NCBI GenBank assembly: GCA_001695595.3 | Contig: MBPM02000079.1 | Span: 186,001-250,000 of the forward strand | Direction: 5' to 3' | From: Plasmopara viticola | Taxonomy: Eukaryota > Oomycota > Peronosporomycetes > Peronosporales > Peronosporaceae | Length of the DNA stretch: 64,000 nt | Shown here: positions 22,801-33,402 of the stretch, one piece after another | Layout of the letters: every line of letters starts with the position of its first letter | How positions within the stretch are numbered: position 1 is the first letter of the stretch | Made by a program: the position numbers and the translations under genes | Notes under the pieces: model-generated | Database searches by the model: none | Told to the model about the DNA's origin: nothing | Seen by the model: only the letters and a program-made list of their open reading frames with translations

Positions 22801-23816
22801 ATATCCAATTTTGACCCGTGTCTTCACCTCAAAGGTTCGAATGAAGAGTGCGTGCTATTGCTGGGTTTTGTCGACGATGTGTTAGTAACTGGTTACTTGA
22901 CAAAAATGATTGCACGTACAAAAAATGACTTGAAGGCGCGTTTCGAAATGACTGAGAGCGGGAAGTATGCGTTCGTATTGGACATTGAGCTAGTCGAGAA
23001 CGACAACGGAAGTGTAACGATGTCTCATCGATGCTACATTGACGATGTCCTAAGCGTTTTGGCATGACCGTTTCGAATGCCGTTATCAGCCCAACGGACA
23101 TCAGCACTCGACCTAGACCGAGCAACGCAACGATTGATGCTCCGTTCCGTAAGTGCATTGATGCATTTGATGGCTGCGACTCGTCCTGATATTGCTTTTG
23201 CCGTGAGCTACGTGTCACGCTTTATGAAAAACCCACAAGCCGAACTCTGGATGGCGGTCAAGCGCATTTTGCGACACTTGCAAGGAACCAAGTCACACGG
23301 CATCTTCTTTAGGCCCGGCGACAAGGTAGACTTTCGCGGGTACTCTGATGCAGACCAGTCTGGTGATCATGCAGACCAAAAATCGACGTCGGGGTATGTG
23401 TTTGTTCTCATGGGCGCTCCAGTTAGTTGGGGAAGCAAGAATCAGTCTAGCGCGCCGCTTTCTACCAGTTAAGCAGGGTACATTGCGCTAAGTTTGGTAA
23501 TTCAAGAAGGTAAATGGGTCCATCGCTTGATCTGGAAATCATGAATGCCGCAGTCAAGAAGTCTGGACCTGAGCTCAAGATCATGTAGGACAACCATTCG
23601 CGCATCAAGATGACGAAAGATCCGGTATATCATGGTCGTGCCAAACACGTTGACATCAAGTACCATCACATTTGTGACGAAATTAAGCATGGTGAAGTCA
23701 ATCTTGAGTACTGTGAAACGTCGGTGATGCTGGCGGACATCATGACCAAGAGACTATCAGGACCGCGTCACAAGGAATTAACAATGGCACTTGGCATACA
23801 CACGTTTTCGTATTGA
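19797..23816 (+). pseudogene. Copia gag-pol, unit A
   Basis: Gag starts at the ATG at 19797 or 19809 and stops at 20040-20042. It resumes at 20157 with a CX2CX4HX4C knuckle ([14 protein letters not shown]). Protease is at 20681 (IDSGATHH). A gag-pre-integrase HHCC-type domain is at 20996-21403 and an integrase C-terminal piece (MRVFGYRAFV) at 21667-21963. RT pieces include KWVF and FVDD (22855 on). RNase H is at 23077-23472 with SDADQSGDHADQKSTSGY. Several stops and frameshifts interrupt it. Unit-specific changes are a 63-bp tandem duplication and a 3-bp deletion near 22343. Confidence 0.9.
21260..21385 (+). repeat. 63-bp tandem duplication in unit A
   Basis: Two in-frame 63-bp copies (21260-21322 and 21323-21385) each encode [20 protein letters not shown]. 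Units B and C have only one. The second copy starts with a CCG codon in place of the CCC codon before the first. Confidence 0.95.
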
Positions 23817-23822
23817 GGGGCA

Positions 23823-24104
23823 TATTGTGGGCTGACGGTTGAAGTACCGATAAACTAATCGTGAACCTGTCCAAGTCGGTCCCGCGTAATTACGGCGTTT
23901 TTACCGATGGTTAGACGCATAGGATGATTAAATGACCTTTATATGATTTATATGTGGACTACGTATAAACCAGGTAAAATGCACAAATAAAGTCACTTCC
24001 AAGTATTCATTTTCCTGCACAGTCGTCTCCACTCCGAAAGTGTAGACTTCCTTCATACTTCCAAAGCCTTTCCTTTCTCGTCCAGTGTTCAGCCGCATTC
24101 AACA
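23823..24104 (+). repeat. LTR 2 (shared by units A and B)
   Basis: This 282-bp LTR serves as the 3' LTR of unit A and the 5' LTR of unit B. It follows a purine tract GAGGGG. Its first part matches LTR 4 and its last about 20 bp match LTR 1, so it is a hybrid. Confidence 0.9.
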
Positions 24105-24108
24105 GGTT

Positions 24109-27100
24109 ATGAGCCCAAGCACGATGTTCTCGGTCCAAGATACCGCTACCAAGATCTCAATTGACAAGTTCGATGGGGAAAATTACGCGACATGGAGCCG
24201 CTACATGCGAGGCGCTATTCTGACCAAGTCGACATGGCACTTGGCTAACCGGGAAACCACCCCCACCTTCGCCGACTCTCGCGCTATGGAGGAGTACGTC
24301 AAACTGAGCAACAGTGCGTTTGGTTTAATGCCCCTTCACATGAGCGCGGATTAACATCGCGTGGTGGATGACTGCGAAGAAGCATGGACGGCATGAGCAC
24401 GATTGAAAACTCTTTATGGCAGATCGCAGAAAATGGGGCGAATTCTCCTGATGCGACAGCTATTCAGCATGGAGATGGCGGAAGGCGGCGTATGATGCAT
24501 CATTGCAATGAGGTCCTCAACATCCGCGCCAAGCTCACCAGCATCGGCGCTAAGATGAAGGACGGTGACGTGGCGATTTGCTTGTTGCGCACCCTTTCCA
24601 AGAGCTACGAGAATGTCATTCTCAACTTGGAGATGAGCAGCGGGGAACTGCGATCGCAAGACGTCGTAAAGGTGCTTACAAATGAGCATATCAAGAGACA
24701 AGAAAACAAGACGACGCCGGTGAAAACTGAGAAAGCAATTGAGGCCTTCAGTACTGAGCGTGAGTTTCGTCAGTGTTCATTCTGCAGAAAATCAAGGCAC
24801 ACGGTGGAGCGGTGCTGGACCAAGTATAAGGAAGAATATCGTGGAGCTCGACGCGGTGGCAATGCCCGTGGACGCGGAGCAAATCCAGTTCAGTGGCAAG
24901 GCTATAACGGTAGCTACAACGGCGAGTACGATCGAGTGGCGTTTGCTGATTTGTCGGAATGTGGACTTAGGCGACCAAGAACATGTGAGGAATGTGGGCG
25001 ATTGACAGTGGGGCGACGCATCACATTTGCCGCGAAAAATTCGAGTTTGAAATTTTGGACGAGCACAATGAAGGCAAAGTGTTAGTCGCAGACGCCAACA
25101 GGGCTACAATCAACGGTGTCGGGACTATTATCGAAGAAGTGGTTCTGTGTTACGATAAAAAGCGCGAAACTAAAATCAAGAACGCGCTTTATGTCCTAAG
25201 CATGAGCAAGAATCTTCTTTCGATACCGCAGATCAACAAAAACGGCAAGTTCCAAGTTTTATTTGATGGTGCTGAGGTGAAAATTCTGCGAAAAGGCTCT
25301 TGACAATTGGTGGCGATAGCGGATCTTGTGGATGGACTCTACTGGCTTCGTACATCAGAACGATCGGTGAATACTGCCTTGCAATTAAGATTTGAGAATC
25401 TTCATGCGGATATGGGCCACGCACCAACGGATGTCTTATGCAGGATGGTCTCTAAGGGCATGATCAAGAGTGCCAAGATGCCAGTAATATCAAGCGGATC
25501 AAGCGTATGCCGTGGTTGTCAAAAAGGAAGGATGGTGCAAAGACCATTCCCTAGTAGCCCGAACAAGCCCCACTACACTCCGTTTGAGTTGCTGCACATT
25601 GCCACTTGTGGCCCGATGGAAGTTCAGTCGCTGCTTATATTTGACGAATAGAGTGGATACATGAAGGGTTTTAGACTGCGCGCCAAATTCAAAAGTGAAG
25701 AATGCAGCTAGAAGTACGTCATAGCAGTGCAGACTCAATTCGACTACACAGTCTAGTTTGTCCGACACGATGGTGCACGCGAATTTGCGACGACAACGCT
25801 CAAGGCAGTGTACAATGATCATGGAATAGAGCAGCAGGCTACCGTTGCATATGCGCACCGATCAAAGGCACGGCGGAACGTGCAATTTGCACAATCGTAA
25901 CGATCGGCCGCAGTATGCTTCATTACGCCAAGCTTGACACGTATTCTTGGTCCGAAGCAGCAATGACGGCAATTAACATCGAATATCAATTGCCGTCGCT
26001 CAAGTCCCAAGGACGAATAATGTTCGAGATCATCTACGGATCTCAACCAAGTGTGAAGCACATGCGAGTTTTTGGCTATCGAGCGTTTGTGCTGACGCCT
26101 AAGGAATTGCGACCAAAATGGGATCCAAAGGCTCGTGAAGATCTAATCATGGGATATGAAGAAGCATCGAAGGCTTATCGTGTTTTGACATTGAGGCGGA
26201 TCAAGTTGTGATAACACGTGATGTCGCCTTTGACAAGTCAATGTTTGGATTTCTGCCCACATAGCCTTAAGAACTCGCCGATGAAACGGAGCTGGACTTC
26301 GAGTTGATGGATATCAGCAGCAATGAGTCTTGCATTATGCAATACAAACAGACTGTAAAACGCAAAAGTCGCTCGGAGAATCAAGAACAAGGCACTCGAC
26401 GGACTTCTACAGCTTATTACATGACCTACACCGAGTTAAGCGACGATCAAGCACTCGTGCCAATCTGGATATTGATGGTACACACCAAGTTTTTTGACGA
26501 GCAAATGTAAACGCAGCTAAAAGTGCTGATTTTTCTGAGCCGACAACGTTCGAAGAAGCCGTTCGAGGACTGGATCAGGTGCATTGGCGTCAAGCAATTT
26601 GTGCTGAGCTAGCGTCGATGAAGCTTCGTGGCGCGTTTCGAGCGACCAAATTGCCAACTGGATAGCTCACTATTGGAACAAAGTGGGTGTTCAAATCAAG
26701 CGCAAAGCTGTCGGATCAATTGAGAAGTACAAGGCACGCATCGTGGCGAAAGGGTTGAAGCAAAAGTATGGCGTTGACTCTACGGAGACGTTCTCGCCAG
26801 TGGTCAAGAACGTGACACTGCGCATGGTGATTGCAAATTGAAGTACTTTGACTGGACACTGGACCAACTTGACGTAGTTACAGCTTTCCTGTTCGGTAAA
26901 ATGAAGGAGAAAGTGTTTTGCGCGATCCCTGAAGGTGTAAAAGTTGATGAAGACTTTAATTGTTTTGAGCTGGTAAAAGCAATTTATGGCCTGAAATAAG
27001 CTTCACGAGTATGGAAAAACTTTCACGAGTTCGCTGCTTTATTGGATATCAATATCCAATTTTGACCCGTGTCTTCACCTCAAAGGTTCGAATGAAGAGT

Positions 27101-28067
27101 GCGTGCTATTGCTGGTTTTTGTCGACGATGTGTTAGTAACTGGTCACTCGACAAAAATGATTGCACGTACAAAAAATGACTTGAAGGCGCGTTTCGAAAT
27201 GACTGAGAGCGGGAAGTATGCGTTCGTATTGGACATTGAGCTAGTCGAGAACGACAACGGAAGTGTAACGATGTCTCATCGATGCTACATTGACGATGTC
27301 CTAAGCGTTTTGGCATGACCGTTTCGAATGCCGTTATCAGCCCAACGGACATCAGCACTCGACCTAGACCGAGCAACGCAACGATTGATGCTCCGTTCCG
27401 TAAGTGCATTGATGCATTTGATGGCTGCGACTTGTCCTGATATTGCTTTTGCCGTGAGCCACGTGTCACGCTTTATGAAAAACCCACAAGCCGAACTCTG
27501 GATGGCGGTCAAGCGCATTTTGCGACACTTGCAAGGAACCAAGTCACACGGCATCTTCTTTAGGCCCGGCGACAAGGTAGACTTTCGCGGGTACTCTGAT
27601 GCAGACCAGTCTGGTGATCATGCAGACCAAAAATCGACGTCGGGGTATGTGTTTGTTCTCATGGGCGCTCCAGTTAGTTGGGGAAGCAAGAATCAGTCAA
27701 GCGCGCCGCTTTCTACCAGTTAAGCAGGGTACATTGCGCTAAGTTTGGTAATTCAAGAAGGTAAATGGGTCCATCGCTTGATCTGGAAATCATGAATGCC
27801 GCAGCCAAGAAGTCTGGACCTGAGCTCAAGATCATGGAGGACAACCATTCGCGCATCAAGATGACGAAAGATCCGGTATATCATGGTCGTGCCAAACACG
27901 TTGACATCAAGTACCATCACATTCGTGACGAAATTAAGCATGGTGAAATCAAGCTTGAGTACTGTGAAACGTCGGTGATGCTGGCGGACATCATGACCAA
28001 GAGACTATCAGGACCGCGTCACAAGGAATTAACAATGGCACTTGGCATACACACGTTTTCGTATTGA
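24109..28067 (+). pseudogene. Copia gag-pol, unit B
   Basis: The domain order is the same as in unit A: gag 24109-24354, knuckle region 24384-25085, protease 24992-25303, integrase pieces 25307-26211, RT pieces and FVDD 27103-27318, RNase H 27328-27723 and C-terminal tail to 28067. Like A and C it has a TAA in place of Gln in the RT block YGLKQAS (26997-26999) and other shared stops. A 1-bp loss near 24490 moves the gag frame compared with A and C. Confidence 0.9.
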
Positions 28068-28073
28068 GGGGCA

Positions 28074-28355
28074 TATTGTGGGCTGACGGTTGAAGTACCG
28101 ATAAACTAATCGTGAACCTGTCCAAGTCGGTCCCGCGTAATTACGGCGTTTTTACCGATGGTTAGACGCATAGGATGATTAAATGACCTTTATATGATTT
28201 ATATGTGGACTACATATAAACCAGGTAAAATGCACAAATAAAGTCACTTCCAAGTATTCATTTTCCTGCACAGTCGTCTCCACTCCAAAAGTGTAGACTT
28301 CCTTCATACTTCCAAAGCCTTTCCTTTCTCGTCCAGTGTTCAGCCGCATTCAACA
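28074..28355 (+). repeat. LTR 3 (shared by units B and C)
   Basis: A 282-bp LTR almost identical to LTR 2, including the private CATAC in place of CGCAG near its 3' end. It shares the hybrid pattern of LTR 2. Confidence 0.9.
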
Positions 28356-28359
28356 GGTT

Positions 28360-31300
28360 ATGAGCCCAAGCACGATGTTCTCGGTCCAAGATACCGCTAC
28401 TAAGATCTCAATTGACAAGTTCGATGGGGAAAATTACGCGACATGGAGCCGCTACATGCGAGGCGCTATTCTGACCAAGTCGACATGGCACTTGGCTAAC
28501 CGGGAAACCACCCCCACCTTCGCCGACTCTCGCGCTATGGAGAAGTACGTCAAACTGAGCAACAGTGCGTTTGGTTTAATGCCCCTTCACATGAGCGCGG
28601 ATTAACATCGCGTGGTGGATGACTGCGAAGAAGCATGGACGGCATGAGCACGATTGAAAACTCTTTATGGCAGATCGCAGAAAATGGGGCGAATTTTCCT
28701 GATGCGACAGCTGTTCAGCATGGAAATGGCGGAAGGCGGCGATGTGATGCATCATTGCAATGAGGTCCTCAACATCCGCGCCAAGCTCACCAGCATCGGC
28801 GCTAAGATGAAGGACGGTGACGTGGCGATTTGCTTGTTGCGCACCCTTTCCAAGAGCTACGAGAATGTCATTCTCAACTTGGAGATGAGCAGCGGGGAAC
28901 TGCGATCGCAAGACGTCGTAAAGGTGCTTACAAATGAGCATATCAAGAGACAAGAAAACAAGACGACGCCGGTGAAAACTGAGAAAGCAATTAAGGCCTT
29001 CAGTACTGAGCGTGAGTTTCGTCAGTGTTCATTCTGCAGAAAATCAAGGCACACGGTGGAGCGGTGCTGGACCAAGTATAAGGAAGAATATCGTGGAGCT
29101 CGACGCGGTGGCAATGCCCGTGGACGCGGAGCAAATCCAGTTCAGTGGCAAGGCTATAACGGTAGCTACAACGGCGAGTACGATCGAGTGGCGTTTGCTG
29201 ATTTGTCGGAATGTGGACTTAGGCGACCAAGAACATGTGAGGAATGTGGGCGATTGACAGTGGGGCGACGCATCACATTTGCCGCGAAAAATTCGAGTTT
29301 GAAATTTTGGACGAGCACAATGAAGGCAAAGTGTTAGTCGCAGACGCCAACAGGGCTACAATCAACGGTGTCGGGACTATTATCGAAGAAGTGGTTCTGT
29401 GTTACGATAAAAAGCGCGAAATTAAAATCAAGAACGCGCTTTATGTCCTAAGCATGAGCAAGAATCTTCTTTCGATACCGCAGATCAACAAATACGGCAA
29501 GTTCCAAGTTTTATTTGATGGTGCTGAGGTGAAAATTCTGCGAAAAGGCTCTTGACAATTGGTGGCGATAGCGGATCTTGTGGATGGACTCTACTGGCTT
29601 CGTACATCAGAACGATCGGTGAATACTGCCTCGCAATTGAGATTTGAAAATCTTCATGCGGATATGGGCCACGCACCAACGGATGTCTTATGCAGGATGG
29701 TCTCTAAGGGCATGATCAAGAGTGCCAAGATGCCAGTAATATCAAGCGGATCAAGCGTATGCCGTGGTTGTCAAAAAGGAAGGATGGTGCAAAGACCATT
29801 CCCTAGTAGCCCGAACAAGCCCCACTACACTCCGTTTGAGTTGCTGCACATTGCCACTTGTGGCCCGATGGAAGTTCAGTCGCTGCTTATATTTGACGAA
29901 TAGAGTGGATACATGAAGGGTTTTAGACTGCGCGCCAAATTCAAAAGTGAAGAATGCAGCTAGAAGTACGTCGTAGCAGTGCAGACTCAATTCGACTACA
30001 CAGTCTAGTTTGTCCGACACGATGGTGCACGCGAATTTGCGACGACAACGCTCAAGGCAGTGTACAATGATCATGGAATAGAGCAGCAGGCTACCGTTGC
30101 ATATGCGCACCGATCAAAGGCACGGCGGAACGTGCAATTTGCACAATCGTAACGATCGGCCGCAGTATGCTTCATTACGCCAAGCTTGACACGTATTCTT
30201 GGGCCGAAGCAGCAATGACGGCAATTAACATCGAAAATCAGTTGCCGTCGCTCAAGTCCCAAGGACGAATAATGTTCGAGATCATCTACGGATCTCAACC
30301 AAGTGTGAAGCACATGCGAGTTTTTGGCTATCGAGCGTTTGTGCTGACGCCTAAGAAATTGCGACCAAAATGGGATCCATAGGCTCGTGAAGGTCTAATC
30401 ATGGGATATGAAGAAGCATCGAAGGCTTATCGTGTTTTGACATTGAGGCGGATCAAGTTGTGATAACACGTGATGTCGCCTTTGACAAGTCAATGTTTGG
30501 ATTTCTGCCCACATAGCCTCAAGAACTCGCCGATGAAACGGAGCTGGACTTCGAGTTGATGGATATCAGCAGCAATGAGTCTTGCATTATGCAATACAAA
30601 CAGACTGTAAAACGCAAAAGTCGCTCGGAGAATCAAGAACAAGGCACTCGACGGACTTCTACAGCTTATAACATGACCTACACCGAGTTAAGCGACGATC
30701 AAGCACTCGTGCCAATCTGGATATTGATGGTACACACCAAGTTTTTTGGCGAGCAAGTGTAAACGCAGCTAAAAGTGCTGATTTTTCTGAGCCGACAACG
30801 TTCGAAGAAGCCGTTCGAGGACTGGATCGGGTGCATTGGCGTCAAGCAATTTGTGCTGAGCTAGCGTCGATGAAGCTTCGTGGCGCGTTTCGAGCGACCA
30901 AATTGCCAACTGGATAGCTCACTATTGGAACAAAGTGGGTGTTCAAATCAAGCGCAAAGCTGTCGGATCAATTGAGAAGTACAAGGCACGCATCGTGGCG
31001 AAAGGGTTGAAGCAAAAGTATGGCGTTGACTCTACGGAGACGTTCTCGCCAGTGGTCAAGAACGTGACACTGCGCATGGTGATTGCAAATTGAAGTACTT
31101 TGACTGGACACTGGACCAACTTGACGTAGTTACAGCTTTCCTCTTCGGTAAAATGAAGGAGAAAGTGTTTTGCGCGATCCCTGAAGGTGTAAAAGTTGAT
31201 GAAGACTTTAATTGTTTTGAGCTGGTAAAAGCAATTTATGGCCTGAAATAAGCTTCACGAGTATGTAAATAAACTTTCACGAGTTCGCTGCTTTATTGGA

Positions 31301-32321
31301 TATCAATATCCAATTTTGACCCGTGTCTTCACCTCAAAGGTTCGAATGAAGAGTGCGTGCTATTGCTGGTTTTTGTCGACGATGTGTTAGTAACTGGTCA
31401 CTCGACAAAAATGGTTGCACGTACAAAAAATGACTTGAAGGCGCGTTTCGAAATGACTGAGAGCGGGAAGTATGCGTTCGTATTGGACATTGAGCTAGTC
31501 GAGAACGACAACGGAAGTGTAACGATGTCTCATCGATGCTACATTGACGATGTCCTAAGCGTTTTGGCATGACCGTTTCGAATGCCGTTATCAGCCCAAC
31601 GGACATCAGCACTCGACCTAGACCGAGCAACGCAACGATTGATGCTCCGTTCCGTAAGTGCATTGATGCATTTGATGGCTGCGACTCGTCCTGATATTGC
31701 TTTTGCCGTGAGCCACGTGTCACGCTTTATGAAAAACCCACAAGCCGAACTCTGGATGGCGGTCAAGCGCATTTTGCGACACTTGCAAGGAACCAAGTCA
31801 CACGGCATCTTCTTTAGGCCCGGCGACAAGGTAGACTTTCGCGGGTACTCTGATGCAGACCAGTCTGGTGATCATGCAGACCAAAAATCGACGTCGGGGT
31901 ATGTGTTTGTTCTCATGGGCGCTCCAGTTAGTTGGAGAAGCAAGAATCAGTCAAGCGCGCCGCTTTCTACCAGTTAAGCAGGGTACATTGCGCTAAGTTT
32001 GGTAATTCAAGAAGGTAAATGGGTCCATCGCTTGATCTGGAAATCATGAATGCCGCAGCCAAGAAGTCTGGACCTGAGCTCAAGATCATGGAGAACAACC
32101 ATTCGCGCATCAAGATGACGAAAGATCCGGTATATCATGGTCGTGCCAAACACGTTGACATCAAGTACCATCACATTCGTGACGAAATTAAGCATGGTGA
32201 AGTCAAGCTTGAGTACTGTGAAACGTCGGTGATGCTGGCGGACATCATGACCAAGAGACTATCAGGACCGCGTCACAAGGAATTAACAATGGCACTTGGC
32301 ATACACACGTTTTCGTATTGA
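28360..32321 (+). pseudogene. Copia gag-pol, unit C
   Basis: The layout is that of units A and B: gag 28360-28605 and 28654-29337, protease 29244-29555, integrase 29559-30382, RT about 30770-31572, RNase H 31582-31977 and tail to 32321. Unit-specific damage is a Lys-to-stop TAG at 30380-30382 and a small insertion (TGTAAATAAA context) near 31265. The shared TAA in the RT block is at 31249-31251. Confidence 0.9.
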
Positions 32322-32327
32322 GGGGCA

Positions 32328-32608
32328 TATTGTGGGCTGACGGTTGAAGTACCGATAAACTAATCGTGAACCTGTCCAAGTCGGTCCCGCGTAATTACGG
32401 CGTTTTACCGATGGTTAGACGCATAGGATGATTAAATGACCTTTACATGATTTATATGTGGACTACATATAAACCAGGTAAAACGCACAAATAAAGTCAC
32501 TTCAAAGTATTCATTTTCCTGCACAGTCGTCTCCACTCCAAAAGTGTAGACTTCCTTCGCAGTTCCAAAGCCTTTCCTTTCTCGTCCAGTGCTTAACCGT
32601 ATTTAACA
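32328..32608 (+). repeat. LTR 4 (right outer)
   Basis: A 281-bp LTR ending ATTTAACA and followed by GAGAT. Its first 250 bp match LTRs 2 and 3, but its last about 20 bp (CTTAACCGTATTTAACA) differ from all the others. Confidence 0.9.
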
Positions 32609-32613
32609 GAGAT

Positions 32614-32951
32614 GATCAAATTGAGCCATGATTGAAGTATCTGAATACAGTGCTTACCGTTGTTATCACTAGGCCATCCCTAGTAGGCATTGCTTAACTC
32701 GAGCTAACCGCATTGAATATTGGTGAAACGATATATGTTCTTACCGTGATTCAGATTTTTGTCAGCTCTAAACTTCCCCCTCGATAAATAAAAAACGTTT
32801 GAGCAGTCTTCAAGAGTTGACAATATATTCTGTAGCGCGCAGTATAGAAGAAAATCAATCAACTCGTGTTGTAGATGGGAAAGCGGTAGTGGCGTCACGA
32901 ACATTTTAATACCAAGCCCGAGTTTTAGCCAATCAGGAATAAATTTATTCA
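32614..32951. other. Right inner part of the interrupted MULE-like element
   Basis: Sequence between the copia array and the right inverted repeat. No coding motif is seen. With the array removed it would join 19262-19498 to form an element body of about 600 bp. Confidence 0.4.
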
Positions 32952-33007
32952 GCCAATTACAAAATTGGGGATGGATAACGAAATGGAGGGATGGATAACG
33001 CGGCTCA
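32952..33007 (-). repeat. Right terminal inverted repeat of the interrupted MULE-like element
   Basis: Read on the minus strand it starts TGAGCCGCGTTATCCAT and carries CCATTTCGTTATCCATCCCC, matching the left repeat at 19184. Just outside it lies the truncated SINE copy 2. Confidence 0.7.
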
Positions 33008-33025
33008 TATTTTTTCCATACTCCT

Positions 33026-33316
33026 GCCAAGTTATGCACGTGCTAGGCTCAGTCTGGCTAGTCCACGGCATAGAGTGGTGTCCGCATACGTCGGATCTCG
33101 TTCGGCGGGCAGTGCATCCAGCACCGAGGTCGTGAGGGTCTTCCATTATTTTGCTTAGCTCTGACTTGGTAAGAGCTCAGGTGGCGCCCGGTGCTGGAGA
33201 CCGTCGCGTCGAGGGTGAGACTCGTTAGAGACCTGCAGATGCCCGAGAGCACCTGCCCGAAGCGCGCGAGCATTTAGCCCCCGCGCTTTGAAGGAGGGCG
33301 TCACCCCAACCTTTTC
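33026..33316 (-). mobile_element. SINE-like repeat, copy 2 (3'-truncated)
   Basis: It matches the other copies from GCCAAGTTATGC to CAACCTTTTC but lacks the ATTACGTTATCGCG end and the tail. No target duplication was found, so the truncated side probably arose by deletion next to the MULE-like inverted repeat. Confidence 0.75.
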
Positions 33317-33402
33317 TATGTATATTATTAATAGAAAGACTGATGATTTATTTATGTCAACTTGCATGGTCTAAGTGGTGTACTCCACACCCTTGTGTCG
33401 CC

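Larger units (their letters stand above)
19504..32608 (+). mobile_element. Tandem Ty1/copia array: three gag-pol bodies sharing four LTRs
   Basis: The order is LTR-body-LTR-body-LTR-body-LTR with no extra sequence between, and periods of 4319, 4251 and 4254 bp. A perfect 5-bp duplication GAGAT flanks the whole array (19499-19503 and 32609-32613), while none flanks the inner bodies. This is the pattern of one insertion later expanded by recombination between LTRs, not of three insertions. The bodies share the same nonsense mutations, so the copies multiplied after the element had died. Confidence 0.9.

Noticed and set aside
22829..23218. 129-codon minus-strand frames in all three copia units
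   Set aside because: They lie opposite the RT/RNase H region and repeat only because the units repeat.
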